Of a stretch of DNA of 64,000 bases, positions 9,930 to 21,612 are shown piece after piece. The translations under genes and the position numbers were made by a program. The notes beneath the pieces are model-generated. The model worked only from the letters and a program-made list of their open reading frames with translations. It made no database searches and was not told the origin of the DNA. The stretch is from contig NC_088800.1 of the NCBI RefSeq assembly GCF_011386835.1, positions 79,672,981 through 79,736,980 of the forward strand, read 5' to 3'. The stretch is from Chrysemys picta bellii. Lineage: Eukaryota; Chordata; Testudines; Emydidae. Position 1 is the stretch's first letter. The number at the start of each line of letters is the position of its first letter.

Positions 9930-12560
9930 GCTTCATTACCGGCCGCAGCGCCCCCCTTCTCTTCCTGTTTTGTGTCTCCGCCTGTCCCCACCCCTTTGCA
10001 TTTTAATTCTAGTCTCTCTTTCACCAAGATTGCCCCTCCTTCTCTTTTCTTGGCCCAAATCCTGGGCTCCAGCTTACCTGGCTGGGGTTCTCAGGAGTAC
10101 TACCACACAGGTTGCAGAGCTGCTCAGCAGTCCTGCAGGTCCTGAACCCTCTCCTCTGCAGGGAACATTGGCTGAAGGATCCATGTAGTGATGGATCCAC
10201 CAACTGTTCCACTGCTCCCAGGACAGCAGTGCACAGAGAACCCTACAGAGCTGGGCTCCAGAAGGCACTGGCTGGGCACCTCCCTGGACCACCTCTACAA
10301 ATCCTGCCTCCACCCCCACGGCACTGACTCCGGACAAGTCCCACTGCATCTAGAAGCCACCGCACCGGAGTGTCCAATTTTTCTTCTTGGGGGGTATATT
10401 CTTCCTTCATTCAAACACATGCGATTCTGGCTAACGCTAATGGGATTTCCTCATGGAGAATGATAGGACACATGGGGGCATATTCTGCTATCTCCTTGCT
10501 TTCCCCTTCCCCATGGCTAGTTGTTAGTAATTAGCCATCCATCCAATGCACAGCATGCAACACTGATCACATCATTCCACTGGGCTGTAACAGACTGACT
10601 TTCCTCTGTGTTATATTTTAGGCAAGAAGTTGAGCTAATTTCCACAATCTGAGGCTTTGCTTGAAGTGGTGAAGATCAGGGGCTCTCACTCACCAGGGCT
10701 ATTGCTTTCTTGACATACATTTCCCTGGGTACAAAACCCTTCCCCTGCTGACAACCCTTGCATAAAGGAGGAATGGATGAACATTAGGGCATTAAAGAAC
10801 TCTAGAACATTTGGAAAAGTTCCTTTGTCTCATGAAGCCTCTAAAATTAAACAAACAAAAAAAACCAACCTATCTTCACAGGTTTGGCTGGAATAATGGC
10901 AGCCAGAGCTTGACGAAACAGAATGATCCTTTAAATCAGTGGCCAGAACTGAGTCATTCCAATGGAATCTCACACTTGGCCCACTTCCCCCTCCTCCCCC
11001 CATGAATTTCAAAGGCAATGCTTTTCTACTCACCACTTTTTCTAATGGGTGTCACACTCATATTCCACCACAGGAGAATAGGGCTCTCAGAATTAGATAG
11101 TGTGGTAAGGATACCTGATAAGAACCTAGAGAGAGAGACAAGAGTATGTCTACACTGCAATAAAAGATACACACACACTCCCCTCCACTCCCCGGCATGG
11201 CCCAGATCAGCTGATTCTGGCTTGCGGGGGTGTGTGTGTGGGGGGGAGGAGGGGTGTCCGGCTGCAGGGCTAAAAATTGCAGTATAGACATTTGGGCTTT
11301 TTCAGATGCCACAATTCACTTCCTCTTTTTCATATGCATGTGGATCAATGTACCGCAGAAGAGGGTTGATGGCAGATTGTTGTTAGAATATTCTTGCTAT
11401 TTTTTGTTAATTGTAGTCTCTCTGAGACACAAACACAAACACACACACACACACATCACACAGCTCAGTAACAACCAGAGCATACAATTCTGAGGGTTTT
11501 TCCCTCACCTCTCAGCTCTACTTTTTGCTGGTCGATTCGTATTTCCACCCTGATCCCTGACACTATTTTTCACTGTATCTTATGATGTTAATGGAAGACT
11601 GCCTTGCTGAAGAAAGATAAGGCAGTTGCCTACGAGTCAGACTTCCTCCTTTGTGATTTTGGCTTTTACCAAAACACATGGGCGTTGAGGATGAATTAGT
11701 CTTTTTAAGGTGCATTGGGATAGGAGGTACCATACAAGTGCACAGTGTTGTTATTAGCATTTAGATACCAGAGTAATGGGAGCATTCTAAATATACAAGT
11801 TAGTAGACAGCTGGACCGCAGATGATAACTTTTTTGGTCCGAAAATGTCAACTCATCTAAATGAACCGTTTGCAGGAAAGAGTCAGTTTTGACCCCTGTT
11901 GCTGTTTCAAAAAATATTTGGAAAAAAAAGAAAAAGAAAACATCCTGTTTCGACATTTTCAAAATGAAAAAGTGCACGTTTTTGGGTCAAAGCAACTTTT
12001 TGTTTCAAACTTGAAGTAAAAAAATAAATAAATAGGTCAAAATTGAAATGAACCATTTCAAGACTATTGAAGCAAAATGTTTTGATTGACCTGATATCAA
12101 TTTTTTTTTATCTTTTTAGTCATGAAAATTTGAGATTTCAACTTTTTATGCCAGTTTCAGCCTCTCGGAAATTCTTGCAAGATGGGAAAAATGCTTCATG
12201 TCTAGATCAAGTAGCTAGCGCCTTATTTAAATCAACTTTCATGAATAAATGCACACAGTATATTTCAAGTGGACAGTGTCTAAATATCCAAGCAACATAA
12301 AGTGATTTGATAGTATCACATGACTAAGTCATAGGTGTTTTAAGGAAATGAATCTGACAGCTAACTTAATAGCTTTGGCCAGTGATGCTGGAAACTATTT
12401 TGAGGGGTGACCGTGCAGTCGAAAATGGCAGCACCCAGAGAGTGCGCAGAGAAGACGCCTTGAACAGACCTCTCCCTAATCTACTCTAAATCTAATTTAT
12501 CAACCTTTCTTAAATACATCTAGACTTTTGCATCATCAGCAACGAAATACATCCCTCTAC
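9930..12560. other. Intergenic with simple repeats
   Basis: Holds a GT-rich run (11227-11250), a CA repeat (about 11426-11455) and an AT-rich stretch of homopolymers (11900-12120). No exon or promoter could be supported. Confidence 0.45.
11426..11455. repeat. CA microsatellite
   Basis: 'acacaaacacaaacacacacacacacacacatcacac', a dinucleotide run. Confidence 0.85.
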
Positions 12561-12565
12561 CACTC

Positions 12566-12850
12566 GGGCCATGTCTATACTACCGGGACTAGAGAGGCAC
12601 AACTGTGGGTGTGGTAGCTATGCCCGCATAACCTCGTAGTATAGACGCAGCCTACAGCAACAGAAGGGGTTTTCTGCCATTGTAGGAACCACCACCTCCC
12701 TGAGCGATGGTAGCTACATCGAAGGAGGCATTCTTCCATCAACCTAGTTGCATCTACACCAGCATAGCTACACCAGTCAGGAGTGTGGATTTTCACACCC
12801 CTGAGCACCAAAGCCACGTCAACCTGACTTTTAAGCATAGACCAGGCCTC
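12566..12850. mobile_element. MITE with Harbinger-like termini
   Basis: The left end GGGCCATGTCTATACT and the reverse complement of the right end AGGCCTGGTCTATGCT are imperfect inverted repeats. The '(G)TCTAYACT' core is shared with the Harbinger element at 60402-61894. The minus-strand ORF across it is not a gene. Confidence 0.6.
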
Positions 12851-13591
12851 AGACCCTTTCATTAGTAGCAAAGGCTGCACCTTGAACAATAGACTGGGCA
12901 ATAACTGTGCGTACTTAAAAATTCATTCAATTATCAGAGGCTAGTTTGAGACCAATTTACTGTTTTACGTCTCTTAAAAATGCAGCAGGCGCAATAGGAA
13001 AAGTTCTGTGGTTTTGTTTTTCTTTCAGTGCAAGTCATTCGGTAAATAACTGAAGGCAATTCAAAGCCAGTTTAAGACTCTAATGAAGTGATCCTAGTGT
13101 GTTTTCAAACCTCGCCACTCGGGGGCATTGGCCTCGTGCACAGAATCGCGGCACTATTTCTGCTCTTCCCAGAACTTCAAGCAGCAGGTGTTTCAGGTGA
13201 GGGCTGATGTTCATTGGCAAAGCTGTGTGAGGACCCAGGCAACGGCAATGGCGTGGAAGGTCAGGGCTGAGATGTGCTAGCAGGGCAATGTGAATGGTCA
13301 GGAGATATTGCAGATCAAGCAATCACAAGACCTGTGCACACCATGCCTAGCTCTAACCGGAGATATTAGGCCCAGCTGTTAACATCACTCTTTGCTGCAG
13401 TAAGTGCTGATTATACCAGAGGGCGACAGTGTGGCCACAATTACTCACTGCATCAGACTGGGACCTCTCATTTCTACTCTGCTGCCTTTCCAACATGCCA
13501 TTTCAGGGCAGCTTAGCTAACAAACGACTGTATATCCACTAGGTGGGGCTCTGGGACCAAGAAAATCAGTTGGCATGGTCTCCAGTTGAAT

Positions 13592-13675
13592 GGACGTCTG
13601 TTAGTCTAGAAGGTGCCACAGGACTCTGTCGTTTTTTACAGATCCAGACTAACACGGCTCCCCCTCTGATACTTG
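13592..13675 (+). repeat. Penelope-like tail fragment
   Basis: 'ctgttagtctagaaggtgccacaggactctgtcg...tacagatccagactaacacggctccccctctga' corresponds to the second half of the 9544-9680 unit. Confidence 0.6.
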
Positions 13676-14039
13676 TTACCTGGTGTTCCCTGCCTTCCTT
13701 CCAAAGACAAGCCCCTAAATGGAGATATAGTGCCGAGGGTAAAGCAACATGCTTGTGTAAACATATAGGACTGGACACAAACCTCCCTTAGAGGACGCAC
13801 ATTGAAGGTTTATCATTTTCACCTTAAAATCCATATTTGCATGTTGGTCCGGGTGTTGGAACAGGCTCGGGGTTCATTGTGACAATGGGATTCTGATGAT
13901 TATGTGAGCCTAGATATAGGGTATAGAGGTCTGAGTCTAGGTATGCGTATTATAATATTTGAATTGTGCATTTCCTCTGAGAAGATCAAAGAAGTCAACC
14001 AACATTAATGAATTTAACCTCACAACAGGTACATACATG

Positions 14040-14165
14040 TTGTTATTCCCATTTTAAAGATGGAGAAATTGAGGCCCAGATAAGTTACATGACTTGCCAA
14101 AGATCACATAGGGAGACAATAGCACCAAGATCCCCTAACTCCCAGCCCTGTGCTTTAGCTACATG
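14040..14165 (+). repeat. MIR SINE
   Basis: 'tattcccattttaaagatggagaaattgaggcccagataagt...gacttgccaaagatcacatag' is a clear MIR core in forward orientation. Confidence 0.8.
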
Positions 14166-14189
14166 CTAATATTTCTTCCCTACAGGGGT

Positions 14190-14312
14190 CAGGTCTGTGT
14201 ATATGGGGCATGTATGTATGAGTGTGGGGTCTGGGTATGGAAGCATGTGCAGATGGGGATGTGGGTTGGGTATATAGGCATGTGCAGGTGGAGATGCAGG
14301 TTGGGTAGATAA
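14190..14312. repeat. Small GT/GG-rich tandem repeat
   Basis: Two neighbouring copies of a unit of about 40 bases ('gcatgtgcagatggggatgtgggttgggtatatag' and 'gcatgtgcaggtggagatgcaggttgggtagata') follow degenerate earlier copies. Confidence 0.65.
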
Positions 14313-14445
14313 ATAAGGTTTTTAAGGTCAGGCTTGACGAAGCCCTGGCTGGGATGATTTAGTTGGGGATTGGTCCTGCTTTGAGCAGGGGGTTGGACTA
14401 GATGACCTCCTGAGGTCCCTTCCCACCCTGATATCCTAGGATAAG
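14310..14445 (+). mobile_element. CR1 3'-end fragment
   Basis: 'ttaaggtcaggcttgacgaagccctggctgggatgatttagttggggattggtcctgctttgagcagggggttggactagatgacc' is a CR1 3'UTR. Its last part is the sequence shared with the turtle SINE tail. Confidence 0.8.
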
Positions 14446-15694
14446 GGTCTGAAGAAGTAGGGATGTGGGTAACCCACAGCAGTGCAGTGTAGATTACCTG
14501 GTCTCTGTTTGTTAGGTATCAGACCACAAGTGCAAAGCCCAGAATGTTTGGTGGGAGGGATGAGCTCAGTCAGAGAAGTATACGTCTGTCCGTGGCATAC
14601 ACCTGCCGTCTCTCCTTTGTCTTCTCTATCATGACTATTATTTATACAGTGCTGTAAGTTCTGCCCATCTCTCTTCCCAGCTAGTGCTCCTTCTGCTGAC
14701 AGCGGAGCCTCTGTGCCAAGAGGTGGTAGAGTTGCCACTCATTGGAACCTGTCCTTTCTTCCAATCGGAAAGAGTCCTGAACTAACGCCCCGGGGCAGAC
14801 CCAAACACTCCTCACTCTTTCCTTTTCGGGTTGTATGAGGGGGAGCCCAGAATCCAAACCCAGCTCTGGATCTGGGCTTTGGGGCTGGGATCAATCTCTA
14901 TTATGAACTGAACTAAAACCCCAGCTCCAAACACACCCAGATTTCTGAATCTGAACTCTACAGCTCTCGTAACATAAAAGCCATGTGCTTCCTCCCAGCC
15001 CACCTATTCTAATTGCCAGTTTCAGTTGCCAGGTACTTTCAAGACTCCCTCCACCCCCCACCCCCCCACCCCCCCGTTGGTGAACAGAGGCGTGAGGAAC
15101 ACAGAAGTTTCTTGTTTGTTGTGGGATCCAAACTTTCCCGAAGTTCAGGGGTGTTTGGATCCGATTATTATGGCCAGAGAAACAAGTGTAACTCACACAC
15201 CTCCTGGGTGTGGTGTTCTGTCCCATCTAGTGACACCGAGGCCACTTAGAGAGAGAGATGAATGGGTCTGCTCTACAGCCTTAGCTAACAGGTATATGGC
15301 TTTTAGCTCTTGCACTAGGCCCCAGGTTCGATCCCGCCCGCCGATGACCAGGGTCTGTCGGTGTTACAAACGGACAACCAGGATAATCAGGTCCACAGAG
15401 AAAGCTGCATGAAGTACAAACTCTTATCCATTAACACCATATGCTGTCACAATACTACGGTACAGTCAATTCATTTGATCTGATAGCAGCTCTCTAGGTC
15501 TAGAGGAGGTAGGCAGGCAGAACACAAGAAATACACTGAAGGAATTAAATCACGGTCCAGTGATCATGTGGATGGGAAATGGATATTCTTCATCTCTCCC
15601 CACAACCTGACACATGCCTGTTACTGATGGAGCCAAGTCCAATGACGGGTTGCGTGGCTTTGATCTTTAAGACCCATTGTCAGTCACAGAGCAC
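14446..15694. other. Intergenic, nothing recognised apart from a C-rich run
   Basis: A C-rich tract occurs at 15050-15076. The ORFs on both strands around it do not resemble known proteins. Confidence 0.4.
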
Positions 15695-15860
15695 ATTTAT
15701 TAATTATTATTGGTATGACACTAGCAGCCAGAGGCCCCAGCTGAAGTTCAGCGCCCCAGTGTGCTAGGTGCTGTACAAACACAGTGAATGAAAGTTCCAG
15801 CCCCCAAAAGCTCATCAGTTAACAGACATAAGAAACAGGTGGATGAAACAAACGAGTGGG
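15695..15860 (+). repeat. Old amniote SINE-like repeat (family uncertain)
   Basis: 'attattattggtatgacactagcagccagaggccccagctgaag...gtgctaggtgctgtacaaacacag', same family as 7545-7680. Confidence 0.55.
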
Positions 15861-16281
15861 TAGAGGGAGGATGGGATGACAAAAATCCTAGGATGTATTA
15901 GCACAGAGTGGCTGTGTGCACAATTCAATAGAATCAATCGATATCAGTGATCACAATACAGTAGATTCTACTTATTAGCTACCTCTTGCACCCAGCAAAA
16001 AGTTGCCGTTATCTGGAATAAGTGGAAGGCAGGTTTGTAGGGCTACAGCCAGGGCAAGAAGTGCTGGGACATGCCTTCCCTGGCTGCAACCCCGCAAATC
16101 TGCCTGCAGCCAGGGATCTGCTGCCCACACAGGAGCTAATAGGCTGGGGTGCATGCATCCCTGCCTAATGGGGGAACCTCTGGTGGAGTCCCAATGCTGC
16201 AGCTGGGAGGGGAGATTGCAGGCAGGGGATTGCAGCAGCCTAGATGTTGGGGCTTTCCATGGGGACTGCGGCGCGGGTCAC

Positions 16282-16455
16282 CCATGGAGCTGCATGGTAC
16301 CTCCCCCGGTGCTCTCAGGGCTGCATCCTGCCTTGGTACCACAAGGCTGAGACCAGGGAAGGAAGCACTGAAACGTGGCAAGGCTGGGCCCACGGTGCCA
16401 GGGCAGGGCGCAGCCATGAGAGCACAGGGAGTGGTACTGTGCAGCTCCATGGGCT
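16282..16455. repeat. Inverted repeat of about 60-base arms
   Basis: The left arm (CCATGGAGCTGCATGGTACC..., 16282-16340) pairs with the right arm ending ...GTGCAGCTCCATGGG (about 16393-16455). Mismatches are scattered. Symmetry explains the ORFs of 72-128 residues on both strands. It may be the core of a MITE whose ends were not defined. Confidence 0.65.
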
Positions 16456-16524
16456 GCCCAGAAATTGATGGAATTATGGACTGAGAAACATTGCATTTGG
16501 TGCCAACGTGAACATTGACCACTC

Positions 16525-16915
16525 TAGGGTACTAACAGTGTTACTCTATGGTCTGGAAGCAGCTGCATGAAAGGAAACAGACCTCAGAAGGCTGGAGGCA
16601 GAGGAGACGAGAGTTTTTCAAAAGATGGCAGGTGTAGAATGGAATGATTTTCAGACAAATGAAGTTAGAGGGAGAGCAGGATGAGAAGTCAGAGTACGAG
16701 TCTGGCTGCGATCAAAAAAGATTACGACAGGAGGGACACTGGAGTAGGCACACAGCTAATAGGATGGCAAAGAAAATAAGGCAGACACTACGAAGGTCAG
16801 TCCGACCTAGAAGCCAGCCCCAACTAGGTGGCAGGCCATCATACGCAGGGACTTAACCAGGCTGGGCTTCAAGGAGGAACACGTCTGGGGCAGGAAGGAA
16901 TGGTGATGCTGTACG
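16525..16915 (+). mobile_element. Degenerate LINE ORF 3' end (RTE/non-LTR type, family uncertain)
   Basis: Conceptual translation of the plus strand gives 'VLTVLLYGLEAA' at the left and 'RWQAIIRRDLTRLGF...WGRKEW' before a stop near 16900. This resembles the region after the reverse transcriptase of endonuclease-type LINEs. Several stops and frame changes in between mark it as a relic. Confidence 0.5.
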
Positions 16916-17120
16916 GCTTCTTGTGTCTGCAAAGATGCTTCGGGATGAAAGATATATACACACACATACACAATCAGTTAGCCTTAATATTTGCTTGTAT
17001 TTTCCTTGGTAGATGAATAGGAACTGGAATGCCTGGCTGCTGCAATGAAATGGACAGACAGACTGTTTATACCCCATATTAAGCTAGGCAGGTAAGGGAT
17101 CAACTAAGGGCATAATTAAT

Positions 17121-17304
17121 GGAGATATCCCATCTCCTAGAACTGGAAGGGACCTTGAAAGGTCATTGAGTCCAGTCCCCTGCCTTCACTAGCAGGACCA
17201 AATACTGATTTTGCCCCAGATCCCCAAATGGCCCCCTCAAGGATTGAACTCACAACCCCGGGTTTAGCAGGCCAATGCACAAACTACTGAGCTATCCCTC
17301 CCCA
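17121..17304 (-). mobile_element. Turtle tRNA-derived SINE, copy 2
   Basis: Reverse-oriented full copy: A-box complement 'gagctatccctcc' at the right, B-box complement 'ggattgaactcacaacc', and tail 'ctagaactggaagggaccttgaaaggtcattgagtccagtcccctgcc'. It has the same tail subtype as copy 1. Confidence 0.9.
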
Positions 17305-18885
17305 AGTAGGCATGTTAGAGCAGAGATATAAAGAAGACCCATTGGTCAGAGAAAGGTCTCATTTATCCAAGGCAGGATGGAAACATGGTTCTGCACTTTC
17401 TGGGCCCGTCAGACCCAGACCAGGATGCAGGGAGGAGCTGGGAAGCTGTTTATCTAGTTAAGCGGATGGTCAAGAGGCATTGTAAATTAAGGACAGTTGG
17501 TTTTCTCCCCTCGCTGAGGCAAACCACCCTTTGTTTGCCATGTCACTGTTGTATTCTGACCGGGCTGAAGAATACCACAGCCCTGGGCCACATGCTGGGC
17601 CAGGCTGGAGCAGCGCTCGGCGCAGAGGGGGTGATGAGTGTTAGCTTGACTCACTGAAATGCTATCTAAGCAGATGGCATTGCTCATTGGGTTGAGCTCA
17701 GCAGCAACAGAAACAAAACTCCAGGCATTCACAGAGCCAGTGGGGTTGACTCGCCTCGTTGGGTGCTGGCCTGTTGGAATCATTCGTCTCTGCAGAACAG
17801 ATCTAGAGGCAGTGGAGATAGCTGCCTAGAGCTCTCCAATCTGGACCCGGTCAAAGAGCCACTGGGCACGGTAGGCTCCTGGATTATAATGGAAAGCACT
17901 TTGCAATCATTCATTTTGGGTTCTTCTGTAAAGCAACACACTCCAGAGAAATCTCTTCAAGGGGACTCGGGGTGTTTTCCACTGTGGGGCTCAGCATGGT
18001 GCTGTGTAATTGTGATGGTGATGGCAGATCCATGTTGCAAACCCAGCATCTCAAAGGACACACGCACTCATCAGACTTGGCCAAATGGAAACATCTGCCT
18101 GACAGCACGGCACAAAAAACAACGTATCAGTCCTGGGCACGTCCAATCCAGCCGCAGCCATGGCCAGGCAGGGTCTGAGTTAGCAGCATCTCTCTGAAGA
18201 GGGCCATTGTGTGTTACTGGACGTATAGCAATGCCAGGATCTGGGAAATCGCTTTAATTGCCTGAGTGTTTCCTAACGTTTGGCTCCCGGAGACTTTATT
18301 TTTTACTCCTCGCACGATACAGCAGGATGAAACAAACAATCCAAATTGAGAAAAAGAGCCTGAATAGAAGAGATCAGGCGCAAAGGAACTACAATGACTG
18401 GGCTAGAGATGAGATCGTTCTTGGGGCTGGATTCGGAGTTTCTTTTCTGAAATATCGGACTGATATTTGGCGGGGCGGGGGAGGGCAAAGAAACAAAAAG
18501 CTTGAAATGTCCTCTTTAGGGTCCATGTTTCTGTGCCGATCCCATCTGTACGCTCATCTCCCCGGCGTCAGCCACACCTGATCCCACTGGGATGAACCAG
18601 AGGTGGGTGAGCCTCGAAGTTTTGGAATTTCAGCTCGGATAAGCACCCCAAGCCTGGCTCTGCATCCGTAACTTTTTGGGGCTGCAAAACTGGTCTGAAA
18701 ACACAGCCAGAGCAGCTTTCTATGCTCAGACCTCCATATGAACAGCTGAACGGAAGAAACCATTTTCAGCACATAACAGTGAGTTTTATTGGCCCTACAA
18801 AACCCAGGAACTGTGCTACATAATCTCAAGCACCATCTACTGGCATCTCATCTATTGACTATTTGTCTGGATACAATTTTTGTCA
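17305..18885. other. Intergenic, nothing recognised
   Basis: Small ORFs only. I see no conserved exon, repeat family or promoter cluster. Confidence 0.4.
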
Positions 18886-18889
18886 CAGT

Positions 18890-19085
18890 AAAATTAGGCA
18901 AAATTCACAGTGCAGTCATGGTAAAAATGTACAACATCCGGGCATGCTCATGGCAGGGTTGAAGCCCAAGCCCCACCATGCGGGGCTGAAACCAAAGCCC
19001 GAGCAGGGCTGAAGTTGAAGTCTTGGACATCTGTTAAAATCACAGAATCCGTGACCTCCATGCCAAAATCATACCCTTCATTCTT
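18890..19085. repeat. Non-autonomous repeat sharing a module with 149-445
   Basis: 'ccccaccatgcggggctgaaaccaaagcccgagcagggctgaag...gacatctgttaaaatcacagaatccgtgacc' matches the left-edge copy. 'aaaattcacagtgcagtcatgg' recalls the end of the hAT element at 909. Confidence 0.5.
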
Positions 19086-19129
19086 TGTTTGACGTGGTGC
19101 TGAAGACGTGTTGGTCCCAGGATATGAGA

Positions 19130-20045
19130 CACAGTGAGGGAATATTTTTACACCAACATCCCTCACCGTGACAGCATTGCATCCTGCCTCATATATCTAC
19201 AAGACAATGAACAACACTCACATCCACCCCAAGCACATCGCCAACCTCATCCATTTCATCCTCACCCAGAACAACTTTACATCCAACAGCAAACACTTTG
19301 TCCAAACCCTGGGAACACCCAGGGGTACTAGTCCGGCTCCCCAATATCCCAACCACTCCATGGGCCAGCTTGAGGAAGAATTTCTGGAAAAATGCAAGAT
19401 GAAACCAACGCTGTACATGAGATGCCATCAATGATATTTTCATCCTCTGGACAGATGACCTAAACTCACTCAGAGGTTTCCACAACATTTTCAACCACCA
19501 CCACCCACTCATCCATCCAATTCTTTCTAGAACATTCTCACACCAGCACCAATTTCCTGGACACCACAAACAGCTTTAACAATGGAAATCTACAGACAAC
19601 TGTATACAAGAAACCCACTGATCACCACATCTATATTCACAGATCCAGTAACCACCCCAAACACATCAAGAAATCTGTTATCTACAGCCAGACACTCAGG
19701 TACCACAGAATATGCAAAGAGAAAGTCCAGGATACACACGTTAACACACTAAAACCACCATTTCTAAACAAGGACACTGCACCAGACAACAGGCCACCCA
19801 AATGCCCTGAGAGAACCTGCTTCAATATAAGGGGGGAAAACACCAATTACACACCCCTAGTTGTCACCTACTAACCCATACCATGTATTATCAAGCAATT
19901 ACAACCCATACTTGATGGGGACCACATCCTGAAAGAAATCCTTCCTAAACCCCATCTCCTGGCCTTCAAACAAACCCCCAACCTGGCCAAGATTAGAAGT
20001 GAAGTCCCAGCATACAGGTACTTCTTGAAACTGGAATGCCCTAAG
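19130..20045 (+). pseudogene. Penelope-like element reverse transcriptase remnant
   Basis: Plus-strand translation, with frame changes, gives 'IHPKHIANLIHFILTQNNFT', 'HFVQTLGTPRGT' and 'AINDIFILWTDDLNSLRGFH' (a relic of the YxDD region), then 'TNFLDTT', 'QTTVYKKPTDHHIYIH' and 'HPKHIKKSVIYSQTLRYHRI'. This order matches the RT palm and C-terminal part of Penelope-like elements. Stops and at least one frameshift near 19425 make it non-functional. It is broken at 20046 by a hAT insertion. Confidence 0.7.
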
Positions 20046-20426
20046 CAGTGGGCCCCAAATTGTTTCATGCCAAGACCCTCTTTCAGCTCACTTCTGTTAC
20101 CCGAGAGGGGGTGGAGTTGCAGAGAGAGCCTGCCCCACACTCACCCCACATCAGCATCTCTGGCCCCTGGCTCACATTGCAGCACCTGACGGAGGAGGGT
20201 GACGGTGCTTAATTTGAGGGAGTGGTGTTGTGATCCCATGTGCCCGAGGCCAGGCCACAATGCCCAGAGCAGGGGGCCAAGACCAGCCAGCCCCAGGGAC
20301 TGAAGCCACTTCAACTAGGAGATATTCTGGCATTCTTGCATTTTCCTTTTCCCCCTTTTTTGTCCATGTCTTGCAACCTCCTGGTACCTTTTTGTGACCC
20401 CCCCTCTCCGCCCCCTGGGAAATGCT
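20046..20426. mobile_element. hAT-type MITE inserted in the Penelope-like remnant
   Basis: Starts CAGTGGGCCCCAAATTGTTTCATGCC and ends ...CCTGGGAAATGCT(G), imperfect inverted ends. It is flanked by GCCCTAAG (20038-20045) and GCCTTAAG (20427-20434), an 8-bp duplication with one mismatch. Confidence 0.65.
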
Positions 20427-20569
20427 GCCTTAAGCATTCCTTGTGCCTGGATCAGTGATGGCTAGAGCCCCCAGGAGGCAGGAAATGGTAGTGTTTAGTA
20501 GCCCACCTAGATAGGCATGTCCCAGCCGTGTTTACATCCCTTCTACCCCATTTTGCTTTGGCCTGTTAT

Positions 20570-20751
20570 AGAATCATAGAATATCAGGGTTGGAAGGGAC
20601 CTCAGGAGGTCATCTAGTCCAAACCCCTGCTCAAAGCAGGACCAATCCCCAGACAGATTTTTGCCCCAGATCCCTAAATGGCCCCCTCAAGAATTGAACT
20701 TACAACCCTGGGTTTAGCAGGCCAATGCTCAAACCACTGAGCTATCCCTCC
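20570..20751 (-). mobile_element. Turtle tRNA-derived SINE, copy 3
   Basis: Reverse copy starting with the CR1-like end 'gaatcatagaatatcagggttggaagggacc' and ending with the A-box complement 'actgagctatccctcc'. It has the 'gctttgagcagggg' tail subtype. Confidence 0.92.
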
Positions 20752-21530
20752 ACTCATGGCCTGCCCACGGAGAAGTCAGATAAAAACAGAAAATACTCTT
20801 GCTGGAAGCTCACAACATAACACGACTTTATTTCTTGGAATCCAGAACCAGAACACACAAGAACCGAAAAGAGAGTGAGAGGGGGCCCCCAAACGAAGTG
20901 GCCTTGCAGCCTGGTGCACAGGGTCCCAGCACAACTCAGGTCTGGCCCAGCCGCCCCTCCGTTGGTCTACAGGGAGCAGACAGGCCATACCTGAGTGGCG
21001 CTGTGGCCCTGCTTTGGTCACTTGAAATATCGGAAGGGGTGCAATTAAAGTGATGGCTTGTCATTTAAGCTTGCACTACGTCACGTGGCCAACCATGGTT
21101 AGATCCACCCCACCCCACCCCTGGGGCTTGGGCTATCAGGGTTTTGTCCCACTTTCCTTGTGGGCCTTTGGGTCTGGGCAGAGTGTACCCACCACCTTTG
21201 GGTCTCTCCTGCAGCATTTGGTTTCCTCTTTCCCCTTGACACTGGCCCAGGATCTGTGCTGGTTGACGGTGTTTAGTCTCCCGCTCCCTTGGGGCTGCTT
21301 TGGCCAGCAGTCTGCACTCTGGGGCTGGATAGTCATTAGCCCAACAAAGAGCCCTTGCCACAGAACCTTTGAATCATTGAAGGGATTAGGAAAAGCAGCA
21401 TCGGTGCCCCTCTTCTTCACCCTCTGGTGCCTGCCTGTGCCTCCTCAAGCCCAGAAGAGCCCGATTCTCCGTGAAACATCCCATTAGATACCAGAGTGGA
21501 GGGAAGTGCTCAGCTGGCGCCGAGGGAGAC

Positions 21531-21612
21531 ATAAAAGCTCCCAGCGCGTGGGCCGCGGGTTGCACATTTTCACTCCTCTCCACACTCCCTTGTGAATCCA
21601 GCGGAGGAAGGT
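21531..21612 (+). promoter_or_regulatory. Possible TATA-type promoter and short first exon
   Basis: ATAAAAG at 21531-21537 is followed 25-30 bases later by a pyrimidine-rich candidate start site near 21562-21566. A donor (GGAAG then GTGAGA) sits at 21610/21611. The arrangement resembles a short noncoding first exon. The nearest downstream same-strand gene is the UTS2R-like receptor, 9 kb away. The link is inference and such motifs can arise by chance. Confidence 0.2.
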
